A stretch of 64,000 bases of DNA from Pseudothauera rhizosphaerae (GCF_004801305.1 NZ_SSOD01000009.1:1-64000), one strand, 5' to 3'. Positions 40,431 to 49,165 are shown, counted from the stretch's first letter. Notes: a model not told the origin generated them from the letters alone. A program made the numbers and translations.

Positions 40431-40522
40431 TTTCGGGCTCGTGCGTTTACAGCGGGGTCAATGCCATGTCAGTCGTGGCCGAGCAGCTTATCGATGACGG
40501 GGTCCATTGTTTGCTCCTTTCA

Positions 40523-40891
40523 TCATTTCCACTTTGCGGAGGCAATGACAATGAGAAGAAGAAATGCAGAGATTGCCCACATGACGACGGCCTCTGCGTG
40601 ATTGCCGACAAACCGGTGGGCAATCTCGAATGCCCATGACATGCGTCCGCTGTAAGGTGGCTGATGGGGCCATAGCCAATCGTGGATCCCCATGACGGCG
40701 AACACTGCGGATAAGCCGATGAGTATGGGTGCGTCCGAACCCGGCTTTGGCGTCCAGCCGTTCTTCAGCTTTTCGCGCGGCATGGGCTCTACCTTCTCAT
40801 TCGCGAGCCTGTGCCTGTCCCACCTGATGAAGGCGAGGAGGATGAGAAATGGGGAAACGGCGGCGAGCAATATGATCGTCAGGAGAAACAT
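40523..40891 (-). CDS. Multi-spanning membrane protein of unknown function
   Basis: The 122-aa protein is not recognised. It has about three hydrophobic helices: residues 1-20 (MFLLTIILLAAVSPFLILL), a segment around IGLSAVFAVMGIHDWLW, and the C-terminal AVVMWAISAFLLLIVIASA. A cytoplasmic charged linker rich in Arg, Glu and Lys lies between the first two. The start at 40891 is preceded by aggag-like bases and is preferred over an in-frame ATG at 41011, whose extra residues look non-coding. It sits in a lower-GC region. Confidence 0.6.
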   Translation of the reverse strand: MFLLTIILLAAVSPFLILLAFIRWDRHRLANEKVEPMPREKLKNGWTPKPGSDAPILIGLSAVFAVMGIHDWLWPHQPPYSGRMSWAFEIAHRFVGNHAEAVVMWAISAFLLLIVIASAKWK

Positions 40892-41205
40892 GGAGTGCTC
40901 TTGTCCAGGGGGCGTGTGGTAGTCGGACTTGCTTGCCGGGCGGCCTGAAAGGCCCGCTTGGTTCCCTGGGGTAAATGCTTCGCAGGGCACTCCCATACGT
41001 TGGCGGCCCATGTAGAACGTCGTCGTACGTGGTCAGGATATCGCGTCGCAGCCTTCGAGCAAACGTGCGCCTCGCCGTAATGTGCGGAGCCGCGTGATCG
41101 GCCTCACGGGCTGGCGCTGCATATGCCTGCAGGCAATGAGTGTAGAGTCGGACAGCGAAGAATTGGTGGTTGCCGGGCCACTCATACAGCCCGGCGGGTT
41201 CAACA
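40892..41205. other. 314-bp intergenic stretch without a recognised gene
   Basis: Nothing convincing is seen. Open frames here look like chance or antisense frames. It probably contains the promoter for the two unknown membrane-protein genes and the 3' flank of the aminotransferase. GC content is visibly lower than in surrounding genes. Confidence 0.5.
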
Positions 41206-42438
41206 TCAGCCCGCGGTGATGAGATGCTGCTCAGCGTAAGCCCGATGCGCCGCGGCCGCGGCCGCGGTAGCGCCGGGAACGGTCTTGTGGCCCGCTTGGG
41301 ACAGAACCTGCTCCAGCGCCCCGAGTGCGGCAAACACGTTCTCCTCCCGCGCCGAATACCCCATCAGACCCACGCGCCACACTTTGCCCGCCAGCGGCCC
41401 CAGGCCGGCGCCGATTTCCACGGCGTGGTCCTGCAGCAGGGCGCGGCGCACGGTGAGGTCGTCCACGCCGGCGGGTACGCGCACAGCGTTCATCTGGGGT
41501 AGGCGGGCGGCTTCCGGCACGATGAACTCCAGCCCCAGGGCTTCCAGGCCGGCTTTCAGGGCGTGGTGGTGGTGGCGGTGGCGGGACCAGGCGTTTTCCA
41601 GGCCTTCCTCGGCGAGCAGGCGCAGGGCTTCGTGGAGGCCGTAGAGGCTGTTGCCGGGGGCGGTGTGGTGGTAGGTGCGCTGGGTGGCGCCCCAGTAGTC
41701 GAGCACCAGGGTGAGGTCCATGAACCAGCTTTGCACCTTGGTCTTGCGGGCGCGCACCTTGTCGATGGCAGCGGTGCTGAAGGTGACTGGGGCGAGGCCG
41801 GGGGTGCAGGACAGGCATTTCTGGCTGGCGGAATAGGTGGCGTCCGCGCCCCATTCGTCCACCTTGACCGGGGTGCCGCCGAGGGAGGTGACGGCGTCTA
41901 CGATGGTGAGGCAGCCGTGCTCGCGGGCGATGCGGCACAGGGTGGCGGCGTCCGACTGGGCGCCGGTGGAGGTTTCCGCATGGACGAAGGCGACGATGCG
42001 CGCGTCCGGGTGGGCGCGCAGGGCGTCTTCCAGTTTCTGCGGGTCGATGGGGCGGCCCCATTCTTCTTCCACGATCACGGCCCGGCCGCCGCTGCGTTCG
42101 ACGTTCTCGATCATGCGCCCGCCGAACACGCCGTTGCGGCAGACGACGACCTTGTCGCCCGGCTCGACGAGGTTCACGAAGCAGGTTTCCATGCCCACCG
42201 AGCCGGGGCCGGAGAGGGGGAAGGTGAGGGGATTGGCGGTCTGGAAGGCGTAGCGCAGCAGGGTCTTGAGTTCTTCCATCATGCCGACGAAGACCGGGTC
42301 CAGGTAGCCGATCACGCCCTGGCCCAGCGCGGCCATGACGCGGGGGTGGAGGTCGGAGGGGCCGGGGCCGAGCAGGATGCGGCGGGGCGGGTGGAAGGCG
42401 TCGATGGCGCGTTCCGGGACGGTGCTGATGGCGTTCAT
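41206..42438 (-). CDS. Alanine/serine-glyoxylate aminotransferase family protein
   Basis: The 410-aa PLP enzyme belongs to class V aminotransferases of the AGT/SGAT group. The Schiff-base lysine is Lys207 in YSASQKCLSCTPG, with Asp181 in IVDAVTSLGG holding the pyridine nitrogen. ILLGPGPSDLHPRVMAALGQ is the typical N-terminus. The likely reaction moves an amino group from alanine or serine to glyoxylate, giving glycine. The position 2 kb from the RuBisCO genes fits removal of glyoxylate from photorespiratory phosphoglycolate, though glyoxylate from aceA is another source. The C-terminal tail is Ala-rich. Confidence 0.88.
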   Translation of the reverse strand: MNAISTVPERAIDAFHPPRRILLGPGPSDLHPRVMAALGQGVIGYLDPVFVGMMEELKTLLRYAFQTANPLTFPLSGPGSVGMETCFVNLVEPGDKVVVCRNGVFGGRMIENVERSGGRAVIVEEEWGRPIDPQKLEDALRAHPDARIVAFVHAETSTGAQSDAATLCRIAREHGCLTIVDAVTSLGGTPVKVDEWGADATYSASQKCLSCTPGLAPVTFSTAAIDKVRARKTKVQSWFMDLTLVLDYWGATQRTYHHTAPGNSLYGLHEALRLLAEEGLENAWSRHRHHHHALKAGLEALGLEFIVPEAARLPQMNAVRVPAGVDDLTVRRALLQDHAVEIGAGLGPLAGKVWRVGLMGYSAREENVFAALGALEQVLSQAGHKTVPGATAAAAAAHRAYAEQHLITAG

Positions 42439-42546
42439 GGCTCCTCCTGATCTTCTTGTGGATGTCCAAGGATCATAGCAGCCGGCCGCCTGCTGGCTGG
42501 TACCGCCATGCGTCAAAGCCCGCGGGACGTCCGCCGCATCCCGGGA

Positions 42547-43182
42547 TCAGCCCTGCCTGTCCAGCGCCAGCCGCACGCCCAGATAGACGAAGACGGCGCC
42601 CACGCTGCGGTTGAGCCAGACCGCCGCCCGGCTGCCGCTGCCCAGTGCGCCGATGCGCGCGGACGCCCACGCCAGGAAGAGGCACCAGAGCGTGCCGTTG
42701 AAACTGAACAGGGTGCCGAGAAAGATGAAGGCGAGCGCCTTGTCGGGCGCGGACGGTTCGATGAACTGCGGAACGAAAGCCAGGAAGAACAGGGCGACCT
42801 TCGGGTTCAGGACGTTCGTGAGCAGCCCCTGCGCGAACACGGTGCGCAGGGATGCCGCAGGGGGCAAGGCGGTGCCGGCCTGGGCCGATGCGGGCCGGGA
42901 ACGCAGCAGGAGGGACAGCCCGACATAGACGAGATAGGCGGCCCCGGCGAATTTGACGGCGGTGAAGGCTGCGGAGGACGTGGCGAGAAGCGCCGACAGC
43001 CCGAAGGCCGCGGCGCAGATGTGGACGTAGCAGCCCGCGCTGATGCCGAGCGCGGCTGCAATGCCGGCCCTCACCCCCTGGGTCGCGCTGCGGGTGGCGA
43101 TGTACAGCGAATCGGCGCCCGGCGTGATGTTGAGCAGTATCCCGGAGAGGATGAAGAGGGGCAGATCGTGAGTGCCGAGCAT
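42547..43182 (-). CDS. LysE/RhtB-family amino-acid exporter
   Basis: The 211-aa inner-membrane protein has six predicted helices and the RhtB signature ILLNITPGADSLYIATRSATQG near the N-terminus (positions about 17-38). LLTNVLNPKVALFFLAF is the other diagnostic block. These proteins export homoserine, threonine, leucine or related amino acids; the substrate is not predictable. It is on the same strand as the upstream cbbR but separated by a probable gene remnant. Confidence 0.9.
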   Translation of the reverse strand: MLGTHDLPLFILSGILLNITPGADSLYIATRSATQGVRAGIAAALGISAGCYVHICAAAFGLSALLATSSAAFTAVKFAGAAYLVYVGLSLLLRSRPASAQAGTALPPAASLRTVFAQGLLTNVLNPKVALFFLAFVPQFIEPSAPDKALAFIFLGTLFSFNGTLWCLFLAWASARIGALGSGSRAAVWLNRSVGAVFVYLGVRLALDRQG

Positions 43183-43194
43183 GGCGGGACCGGT

Positions 43195-43301
43195 TTACAT
43201 GGACTGGCCCGGCGCGGATTGCGTCCGGGCGGGCTCGTGGGGGTTGCGGGCGGCGAGCATCGACACCGAGACCTTGCGCACCAGGCTCTCCGCTACGTTG
43301 C
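43195..43301 (-). pseudogene. Possible C-terminal remnant of a universal stress protein gene
   Basis: In the frame that overlaps the cbbR stop, the minus strand reads GNVAESLVRKVSVSMLAARN before a short tail and stop. This resembles the C-terminal signature of UspA-type proteins (GSVAE...V...VLVVR). No N-terminal UspA domain or start codon of its own is present; upstream is cbbR itself. It could be debris from a deletion that joined cbbR to the 3' end of a usp gene, or chance similarity. Confidence 0.32.
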
Positions 43302-44192
43302 CCGGCCTTCGCGCAACAGGAAATCCAGGAAGGTCGCCGCCGTCAGGCTCAGGCGTTTGCCGGCCAAGTGTACCGCATGCCACATGCGCGCGAGGGGCAG
43401 GCCTTCCACCGGCAGTTGCACGATGCGACCGGTTTCCAGTTCCAGGCCGAGCCCGGAGCGCGACATCACCGACACGCCCAGGCCGGCCATGACGCCATGC
43501 TTGATCGCCTCGCTGGAGCCCAGTTCGATGTACACCTGCGCTTCCAGGCCGTGGGCGGCGAACAGCCGTTCGGTGGCGGCGCGGGTGCCGGAGCCCTGTT
43601 CGCGCATCAGGAAGCGTTCGGCGGCGAAGCGGGCCAGCGGGATGTGCGTCTCCCGCGCCAGCGGGTGATCCGGGTGGGCGATGGGCACCAGCGGGTTTTC
43701 CAGGAAGGGGTGCACCGCCAGCGGGAGCCGTTCCGGCACGCCGCCCATGATGACGAAATCGTCCTCGTTGCCGGCCAGGCGCTCCACCACGCTGGACCGG
43801 TTGGTCACCGTGAGCTGGGGCTGCACCTCGGGCCAGGCGCGCAGGAAGCGGCCGAGGAAGTCCGGCATGAAATAGGTGGTGGAGGACACCGCCGCCACCT
43901 TGAGCGGGCCGGCCACCTTGCCCTTCATGTCCGCCACCGTGCCGGCCAGGCCGCGCAGGCGGCCGACCACGTCCCCCGCGGCGGCGAACACCTCCTCGCC
44001 CGCGCGGGTCAGGAAGAGCCGCTTGCCCACCTGCTCGAAGAGCGGCAGGCCGATGCTCTCTTCCAGGCGTTTGACCTGGATGGAGACCGCGGGCTGGGTC
44101 AGGTGCAGTTCCCCGGCGGCGCGGGTGAAGCTGCGGTGGCGGGCGACCGCTTCGAAGAGGCGGAGCTGCTGCAGGGTCCAGTGGCGGATCAT
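43293..44192 (-). CDS. cbbR: LysR-type regulator of CO2 fixation genes
   Basis: The 299-aa LysR-type transcription factor has an N-terminal helix-turn-helix (LQQLRLFEAVARHRSFTRAA then LTQPAVSIQVKRLEE) and a C-terminal effector-binding domain. SSTTYFMPDFLGRFLRAWPE and GVPERLPLAVHPFLENPLVP resemble CbbR proteins. It is divergent from cbbL across a 129-bp region, the classic position of the activator of the Calvin cycle. It probably senses metabolites such as RuBP, phosphoenolpyruvate or NADPH. Confidence 0.93.
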   Translation of the reverse strand: MIRHWTLQQLRLFEAVARHRSFTRAAGELHLTQPAVSIQVKRLEESIGLPLFEQVGKRLFLTRAGEEVFAAAGDVVGRLRGLAGTVADMKGKVAGPLKVAAVSSTTYFMPDFLGRFLRAWPEVQPQLTVTNRSSVVERLAGNEDDFVIMGGVPERLPLAVHPFLENPLVPIAHPDHPLARETHIPLARFAAERFLMREQGSGTRAATERLFAAHGLEAQVYIELGSSEAIKHGVMAGLGVSVMSRSGLGLELETGRIVQLPVEGLPLARMWHAVHLAGKRLSLTAATFLDFLLREGRAT

Positions 44193-44217
44193 ATGGATTT
44201 GTATATGGTTTCTATTT

Positions 44218-44256
44218 GAACAATTAACTGTTGTTTATTTGTTCGCTTCCTTAAAG
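44218..44256. promoter_or_regulatory. Putative CbbR operator and cbbL promoter
   Basis: The intergenic region has nested dyads: aacaa (44219-44223) with ttgtt (44231-44235), and gaacaa (44218-44223) with ttgttc (44239-44244). Both fit the T-N11-A style of LysR sites. A weak promoter toward cbbL, CTGTTG (44228-44233), 17 bp, TTAAAG (44251-44256), overlaps these elements, as expected for an activator-dependent promoter. Confidence 0.5.
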
Positions 44257-44321
44257 TCAAGCCGAACCCACCGCGCCCTGCGGCCGGTGGCAAGGCAAAC
44301 CCGAGACCAAAGGAGCGAGAC

Positions 44322-45737
44322 ATGGCCACGACCTACCAGGCGGGCGTCAAGGAATACCGGGAGATCTACTGGGAACCCGACTACACGCCCAAGGAATCCG
44401 ACCTGCTGGCAGCATTCAAGATCGTGCCGCAGGCCGGCGTGCCGCGGGAGGAGGCCGCGGCGGCGGTGGCGGCGGAATCCTCCACCGCCACCTGGACCAC
44501 GGTGTGGACCGACCTGTTGACCGACCTGCAGTACTACAAGGGCCGCGCCTACCGGATCGAGGACGTGCCGGGCGACGACGAGGCCTTCTACGCCTTCATC
44601 GCCTACCCCATGGGCTTGTTCGAGGAGGGGTCGGTGGTGAACGTGTTCACCTCCCTGGTGGGCAACGTGTTCGGCTTCAAGGCGGTGCGGGCGCTGCGCC
44701 TGGAGGACGTGCGCTTTCCCCTGTGGTTCGTCACCACCTGCCCGGGACCGCCCCACGGCATCCAGGTGGAGCGCGACAAGCTGGACAAGTACGGCCGCCC
44801 GCTGCTGGGCTGCACCATCAAGCCCAAGCTGGGGCTTTCCGCCAAGAGCTACGGGCGCGCGGTGTACGAGTGCCTGCGCGGCGGGCTGGATTTCACCAAG
44901 GACGACGAAAACGTGAATTCCCAGCCCTTCATGCGCTGGCGCGACCGCTTCCTGTTCTGCCAGGAGGCCATCGACAAGGCCGAGGCCGAGACCGGCGAGC
45001 GCAAGGGCCACTACCTGAACGTCACCGCCGCGACCATGGAGGACGTGTACAAGCGCGCCGAGTTCGCCAGGGAGATCGGCAGCAAGATCATCATGAGCGA
45101 CTACCTGACGGTGGGCTGGGCGGCGCATACCAGCCTCTCCAAGTGGTGCCGCGACAACGGCATGCTGCTGCACGTGCACCGCGCCATGCACGCGGTGATC
45201 GACCGCAACCCGCGCCACGGCATCAACTTCCGCGTGCTCGCCAAGATGCTGCGCCTGATGGGCGGCGACCACCTGCATTCGGGCACCGTGGTGGGCAAGC
45301 TGGAAGGCGACCGGGAAGCCACGCTGGGCTGGATCGACATGCTGCGCGAGCGCTACACCAGGGAAAACCGCGCCCGCGGCATCTTCTTCGACCAGGACTG
45401 GGGCCAGATGCCCGGCGTGCTGCCGGTGGCGTCCGGCGGCATCCACGTGTGGCACATGCCGGCGCTGGTGTCCATCTTCGGCGACGACTCGGTGATGCAG
45501 TTCGGCGGCGGAACGCTGGGCCACCCCTGGGGCAACGCCGCCGGGGCCGCGGCCAACCGGGTGGCGCTGGAAGCCTGCGTGCAGGCCCGCAACGAAGGCC
45601 GCGAACTGGATAAGGAGGGCAGGGACGTGCTGCTGCGCGCGGCCGAATCCAGCCCCGAACTGAAGATGGCCATGGAGACTTGGAAGGAGATCAGGTTCGA
45701 GTTCGACACCGTGGACAAGCTGGCCGTGGCCGCCTGA
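44322..45737 (+). CDS. cbbL: RuBisCO large subunit, form IA
   Basis: The 471-aa large subunit fixes CO2 onto ribulose-1,5-bisphosphate. Active-site residues are all present: the carbamylated Lys with metal ligands in [20 protein letters not shown], the His of HVHRAMHAV, loop-6 Lys in VVGKLEGDR, and [10 protein letters not shown]. The sequence follows the green-type form IA pattern rather than red-type IC. One difference is [14 protein letters not shown] where IA relatives usually have a Lys before the Thr-Cys. Aaaggag precedes the ATG. It is separated from cbbS by an unusually long 209-bp gap. Confidence 0.97.
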   Translation: MATTYQAGVKEYREIYWEPDYTPKESDLLAAFKIVPQAGVPREEAAAAVAAESSTATWTTVWTDLLTDLQYYKGRAYRIEDVPGDDEAFYAFIAYPMGLFEEGSVVNVFTSLVGNVFGFKAVRALRLEDVRFPLWFVTTCPGPPHGIQVERDKLDKYGRPLLGCTIKPKLGLSAKSYGRAVYECLRGGLDFTKDDENVNSQPFMRWRDRFLFCQEAIDKAEAETGERKGHYLNVTAATMEDVYKRAEFAREIGSKIIMSDYLTVGWAAHTSLSKWCRDNGMLLHVHRAMHAVIDRNPRHGINFRVLAKMLRLMGGDHLHSGTVVGKLEGDREATLGWIDMLRERYTRENRARGIFFDQDWGQMPGVLPVASGGIHVWHMPALVSIFGDDSVMQFGGGTLGHPWGNAAGAAANRVALEACVQARNEGRELDKEGRDVLLRAAESSPELKMAMETWKEIRFEFDTVDKLAVAA

Positions 45738-45767
45738 GGGCTGCCCCCGGATTCCACTTAGCAGGTT

Positions 45768-45870
45768 CCTTCCCCTTCAAGGGGAAGGACAGAATGGGGA
45801 TGGGTTTCGGTTCAGCCCGTCGATAGACCCATCCCCACCCCGGCCCTCCCCTTGAAGGGGAGGGAGAAGG
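45768..45870. repeat. Imperfect inverted repeat between cbbL and cbbS
   Basis: Two GC-rich arms, about 45768-45805 and 45827-45870, are near reverse complements around a central loop (tcggttcagcccgtcgat region). Each arm contains the short palindrome ccccttcaagggg or ccccttgaagggg, plus ggggatgggt/acccatcccc. Its form fits a non-autonomous miniature repeat (MITE/REP-like). In the transcript it would fold into a long hairpin that could terminate, process or stabilise the cbbL-cbbS mRNA. Confidence 0.7.
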
Positions 45871-45946
45871 ACTCCCGGCGCCTCGGCCAGCCGGAACGGT
45901 AATCAACTGCCGGGCCGATCCGGCACACGACATTCAGGAGATACCC

Positions 45947-46300
45947 ATGACCGAAATCCAGGACTACCCCTCCCGCCTCGACGACCCGGCCAGCCGCCGC
46001 TTCGAGACCTTTTCCTACCTGCCGCCGATGGACGACGCGGCGCTGCGCCGCCAGGTGGCCTACATCGTCGCGCGCGGCTGGAGCCCGGCGGTGGAGCACT
46101 GCGAGCCGGCGCACGCCATGAGCCACTACTGGTACCTGTGGGAGCTGCCCCTGTTCGGCGAGACCGACGTGGACCGCATCCTCGGCGAATGCCGGCGCTG
46201 CCGCGACGCCAACCCCGGCAACCTGGTCCGGCTGATCGGCTACGACAGCAAGCGCCAGACCCAGGGCACGGCGATGCTGGTGTTCCGTCCGGCGGCCTGA
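45947..46300 (+). CDS. cbbS: RuBisCO small subunit
   Basis: The 117-aa small subunit caps the L8S8 form I enzyme. The start MTEIQDYPSRLDDPASRRFE, FSYLPPMDDAALRRQVAYIV and VRLIGYDSKRQTQGTAMLVF are typical of form IA partners. Aggag lies before the ATG. No cbbQ or cbbO activase genes follow; the next gene is a transporter subunit 210 bp away. Confidence 0.96.
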   Translation: MTEIQDYPSRLDDPASRRFETFSYLPPMDDAALRRQVAYIVARGWSPAVEHCEPAHAMSHYWYLWELPLFGETDVDRILGECRRCRDANPGNLVRLIGYDSKRQTQGTAMLVFRPAA

Positions 46301-46510
46301 ACACCGGGCGGGTGCTTCCCTTCCACCCACCCGGCAGCGCGCTGTCGGCGCGCACCTTTGCTGATCTCCGTGCATGAAATCAATCAGAAAGTTGTAAGTA
46401 TTGAGTAAGAACTCCGTTCCTATAATCGCCTCGCAGTCCCTGCCGGCCGTCTTGCGTCCACGCGCACGGCAGAGCCGGCGGTTTCCATCAAAACAAGGCA
46501 AGGAGGAGTT

Positions 46511-46765
46511 ATGGACAGCAACGGAGACGCCTACTGGAAGGCGACGCTGGGCCTGCTGACCAAGGTACTGGTCGTCTGGTTCGTCGTGTCCTTCGGGGCC
46601 GGCATCATGTTCAAGCCGGCGCTCGATGCCATCAGCCTGGGCGGCTATCCGCTGGGCTTCTGGTTCGCCCACCAGGGTTCGATCTACATCTTCATCGTGT
46701 GCATCTTCTACTACGCGAAGAAGATGGGCGAGATCGACCGCAAATTCGACGTGCACGAAGACTGA
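46511..46765 (+). CDS. DUF4212 sodium:solute symporter small subunit
   Basis: The 84-aa membrane protein has two hydrophobic helices (LLTKVLVVWFVVSFGAGIMF and FWFAHQGSIYIFIVCIFYYA). DUF4212 proteins pair with a large SSF transporter, as in this operon where the large subunit starts 14 nt later. aaggagg stands before the ATG. A preceding 210-bp gap (46301-46510) contains an AT-rich patch at 46370-46430, likely the promoter. Confidence 0.9.
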   Translation: MDSNGDAYWKATLGLLTKVLVVWFVVSFGAGIMFKPALDAISLGGYPLGFWFAHQGSIYIFIVCIFYYAKKMGEIDRKFDVHED

Positions 46766-46779
46766 GGGGACACTTACTC

Positions 46780-48636
46780 ATGGATCTGCAAACTCTGACC
46801 TATCTGGTCGTCGGCGCATCGTTCGCGTTGTACCTGGGCATCGCCTACTGGACGCGCGCCGGCTCCACCAGCGATTTCTACGTGGCCGGCGGCGGCGTGC
46901 ATCCCATCACCAACGGCATGGCCACCGCGGCCGACTGGATGTCCGCTGCCTCCTTCATCTCCATGGCCGGCCTGATCGCCAACATGGGCTACGGCGGCGG
47001 CCTGTTTCTGATGGGCTGGACCGGCGGCTACGTTCTGCTGGCCATGCTGCTGGCGCCGTATCTGCGCAAGTTCGGCAAGTTCACCGTGCCCCAGTTCATC
47101 GGCGACCGCTTCTACTCCAAGACGGCCTCCACCGTGGCGGTGGTCTGCCTGCTGACCGCGTCCATCACCTACGTGATCGGCCAGATGACCGGCGTGGGCG
47201 TGGCCTTCTCGCGCTTCCTCGGCGTCTCCAACGCGGTGGGCGTGTATGTGGGCATGGGCATCGTGTTCGTGTATGCGGTGTTCGGCGGCATGAAGGGCAT
47301 CACCTACACCCAGGTGGCGCAGTACATCGTGCTGATCTTCGCCTACGTGATCCCGGCGATCTTCATCTCCCTGCAGCTCACCGGCAACCCGATCCCGCAA
47401 CTGGGCCTGGGTTCCGACATCTCCGGTACCGACGTATCGCTGCTGGACAAGCTGAACCTGGTCGTGTCCGACCTCGGCTTCAGCGAGTACACCAGTTCCG
47501 TGCCGGGTTCCTACCTCAACATGTTCGTGTACACCATGTCGCTGATGATCGGCACCGCCGGTCTGCCCCACGTGATCGTGCGCTTCTTCACCGTGCCCAA
47601 GGTGGCGGATGCGCGCAGCTCGGCGGGCTGGGCGCTGATCTTCATCGCCATCCTGTACACCACCGCGCCGGTCGTGGCCGGCATGGCCAAGCTGAACCTG
47701 CACGGCACGGTCAATACCGCGGTGGGCCTGGAAACGGACGCCGCCGGCAAGCTGGTGGTGAACCCGGACACGGTGAAGGCCAATGCCGACCTGTACGCCG
47801 CCGAGGCCAGCCTGGTCTATGAACAGCGTCCGGACTGGATGAAGCGCTGGGAGCAGACCGGCCTGCTGAAGTGGGCGGACAAGAATGGCGACGGCCGCAT
47901 CCAGTACTACAACGACAAGACCGCCAACGCGGACGCCAAGGCGCGCGCCGAGGCCGCGGGCTGGCAGGGCAACGAACTGTCGGTCAACGCCGACATCATC
48001 GTGCTCGCCAACCCGGAAATCGCGCTGCTGCCCAACTGGGTGATCGCCCTGGTGGCGGCCGGCGGTATCGCTGCGGCGCTGTCCACCGCGGCCGGTCTGT
48101 TGCTGGCGATCTCCGCGGCCGTGTCCCATGACCTGATCAAGAACGTCATCAACCCGGACATCTCGGAGAAGGGCGAACTGCTCGCGGGCAAGCTGTCCAT
48201 GGTCGCGGCGATCGTGCTGGCCGGCTACCTGGGCCTCAACCCTCCGGGCTTCGCGGCCGGTACGGTGGCGTTGGCCTTCGGTATCGCGGCGGGTTCGCTG
48301 TTCCCGGCGATCATGATGGGCATCTTCTCCAAGAAGATGAACAAGGAAGGCGCCGTGGCTGGCATGCTGGCGGGCCTGATCGTGACCTGCTTCTACGTGT
48401 TCGCGCACAAGGGCCTGTTCTTCATCCAGGGCACCGAGTTCACCGACCTCATCGGCGGCCCGAACTCCTTCTTCGGCATCGTGCCGGAAGCCTTCGGCGC
48501 CATCGGCGCGCTGGTGAACTTCGCCGTCGCCTTCGCGGTGGACAAGGTCACCAAGGAACCGCCGGAGCACATCCAGCACCTGGTCGAGAGCGTGCGCATT
48601 CCGCGTGGCGCCAAGGCCGTGGATGGCGCCCACTGA
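46780..48636 (+). CDS. Sodium:solute symporter, SSF family large subunit
   Basis: The 618-aa transporter is an SSF-family Na+/solute symporter with about 13 helices. It resembles the VC_2705-type carriers that are paired with DUF4212 subunits and are linked to acetate or other monocarboxylate uptake. Conserved parts are GSTSDFYVAGGGVHPITNG, ADWMSAASFISMAGL, GGMKGITYTQVAQYIV and IGTAGLPHVIVRFFTVPK. A long extramembrane insert (about residues 330-400) holds DKNGDGRIQYYND (Asp367 to Asp379), which matches an EF-hand calcium loop. The substrate is not proven. Confidence 0.88.
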   Translation: MDLQTLTYLVVGASFALYLGIAYWTRAGSTSDFYVAGGGVHPITNGMATAADWMSAASFISMAGLIANMGYGGGLFLMGWTGGYVLLAMLLAPYLRKFGKFTVPQFIGDRFYSKTASTVAVVCLLTASITYVIGQMTGVGVAFSRFLGVSNAVGVYVGMGIVFVYAVFGGMKGITYTQVAQYIVLIFAYVIPAIFISLQLTGNPIPQLGLGSDISGTDVSLLDKLNLVVSDLGFSEYTSSVPGSYLNMFVYTMSLMIGTAGLPHVIVRFFTVPKVADARSSAGWALIFIAILYTTAPVVAGMAKLNLHGTVNTAVGLETDAAGKLVVNPDTVKANADLYAAEASLVYEQRPDWMKRWEQTGLLKWADKNGDGRIQYYNDKTANADAKARAEAAGWQGNELSVNADIIVLANPEIALLPNWVIALVAAGGIAAALSTAAGLLLAISAAVSHDLIKNVINPDISEKGELLAGKLSMVAAIVLAGYLGLNPPGFAAGTVALAFGIAAGSLFPAIMMGIFSKKMNKEGAVAGMLAGLIVTCFYVFAHKGLFFIQGTEFTDLIGGPNSFFGIVPEAFGAIGALVNFAVAFAVDKVTKEPPEHIQHLVESVRIPRGAKAVDGAH

Positions 48637-48695
48637 GGCGCGTGTCTGAAACCGCGGAGCGGGGCGCCGTTGCGGCGCTCCCCCGCGCAAACGAA

Positions 48696-48723
48696 AACCC
48701 CGCCGGTTCGTCCGGCGGGGTTT
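48696..48723 (+). terminator. Terminator after the SSF symporter gene
   Basis: The stem aaccccgccgg (48696-48706) and ccggcggggtt (48712-48722) is followed by ttt. It separates the cbb/symporter cluster from the next gene. Confidence 0.85.
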
Positions 48724-48784
48724 CTCAAGCAAGGCAATATCGCGGACCGGCGTGCCGGCCTCCGCAGGCAAACTGGAGCAAGCC

Positions 48785-49165
48785 ATGACTGCAATGGCCC
48801 CTCACATTCATCTGGTGCTGAACTGGATCCTGTTCCTCGCCCTGTTCCCCATCGCCTTCGTCTGGCTGCGGCGGGCATGGCGCATCATCGCCAGGCGCGA
48901 TTTTTCCGAAGTCGCGCTCAAGCGCGGCGAACCACCGGAAAATCCCGCCAAGTTCGCGCCCTTCTGCGCCGCCATCAACCTGCTCGGCGGCATCGTCGTC
49001 GTATGGCTGATCTTCGGGGTCGCGGCCGGCCTGTTCGCCCACGAAACCTGGACGAGCATCGGCGGCATCACCATCTGGTCCAAGTTCCTGTTCGATTTCG
49101 CCCTCAGCCGCCAGGCCCACATGCCCAGGCTGGGCCGGGCCGCGGCAGCCGCCGCCCGGAAGTGA
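48785..49165 (+). CDS. Small integral membrane protein of unknown function
   Basis: The 126-aa protein has two hydrophobic segments: LVLNWILFLALFPIAFVWL and AINLLGGIVVVWLIFGVAAG. A third weaker segment near the C-terminus may dip into the membrane. The middle is charged (RRDFSEVALKRGEPPE). No family was recognised. The ATG at 48785 has ggagc upstream; an in-frame ATG at 48752 is less likely. It is 42 bp from the convergent lipoprotein gene. Confidence 0.72.
   Translation: MTAMAPHIHLVLNWILFLALFPIAFVWLRRAWRIIARRDFSEVALKRGEPPENPAKFAPFCAAINLLGGIVVVWLIFGVAAGLFAHETWTSIGGITIWSKFLFDFALSRQAHMPRLGRAAAAAARK

Noticed and set aside
40797-41333. Arg/Pro-rich 178-residue minus-strand frame across the gap before the aminotransferase
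   Set aside because: It overlaps the aminotransferase and an unknown membrane-protein gene in another frame and has low-complexity content.
45768-45870. A rho-independent terminator ending the cbbL transcript
   Set aside because: The structure is much longer than a terminator, is imperfect and lacks a T-run. A repeat element explains it better, although some termination is possible.
46774-48786. A 670-residue minus-strand frame opposite the SSF symporter gene
   Set aside because: His/Arg/Gln-rich antisense shadow of a clear membrane transporter.
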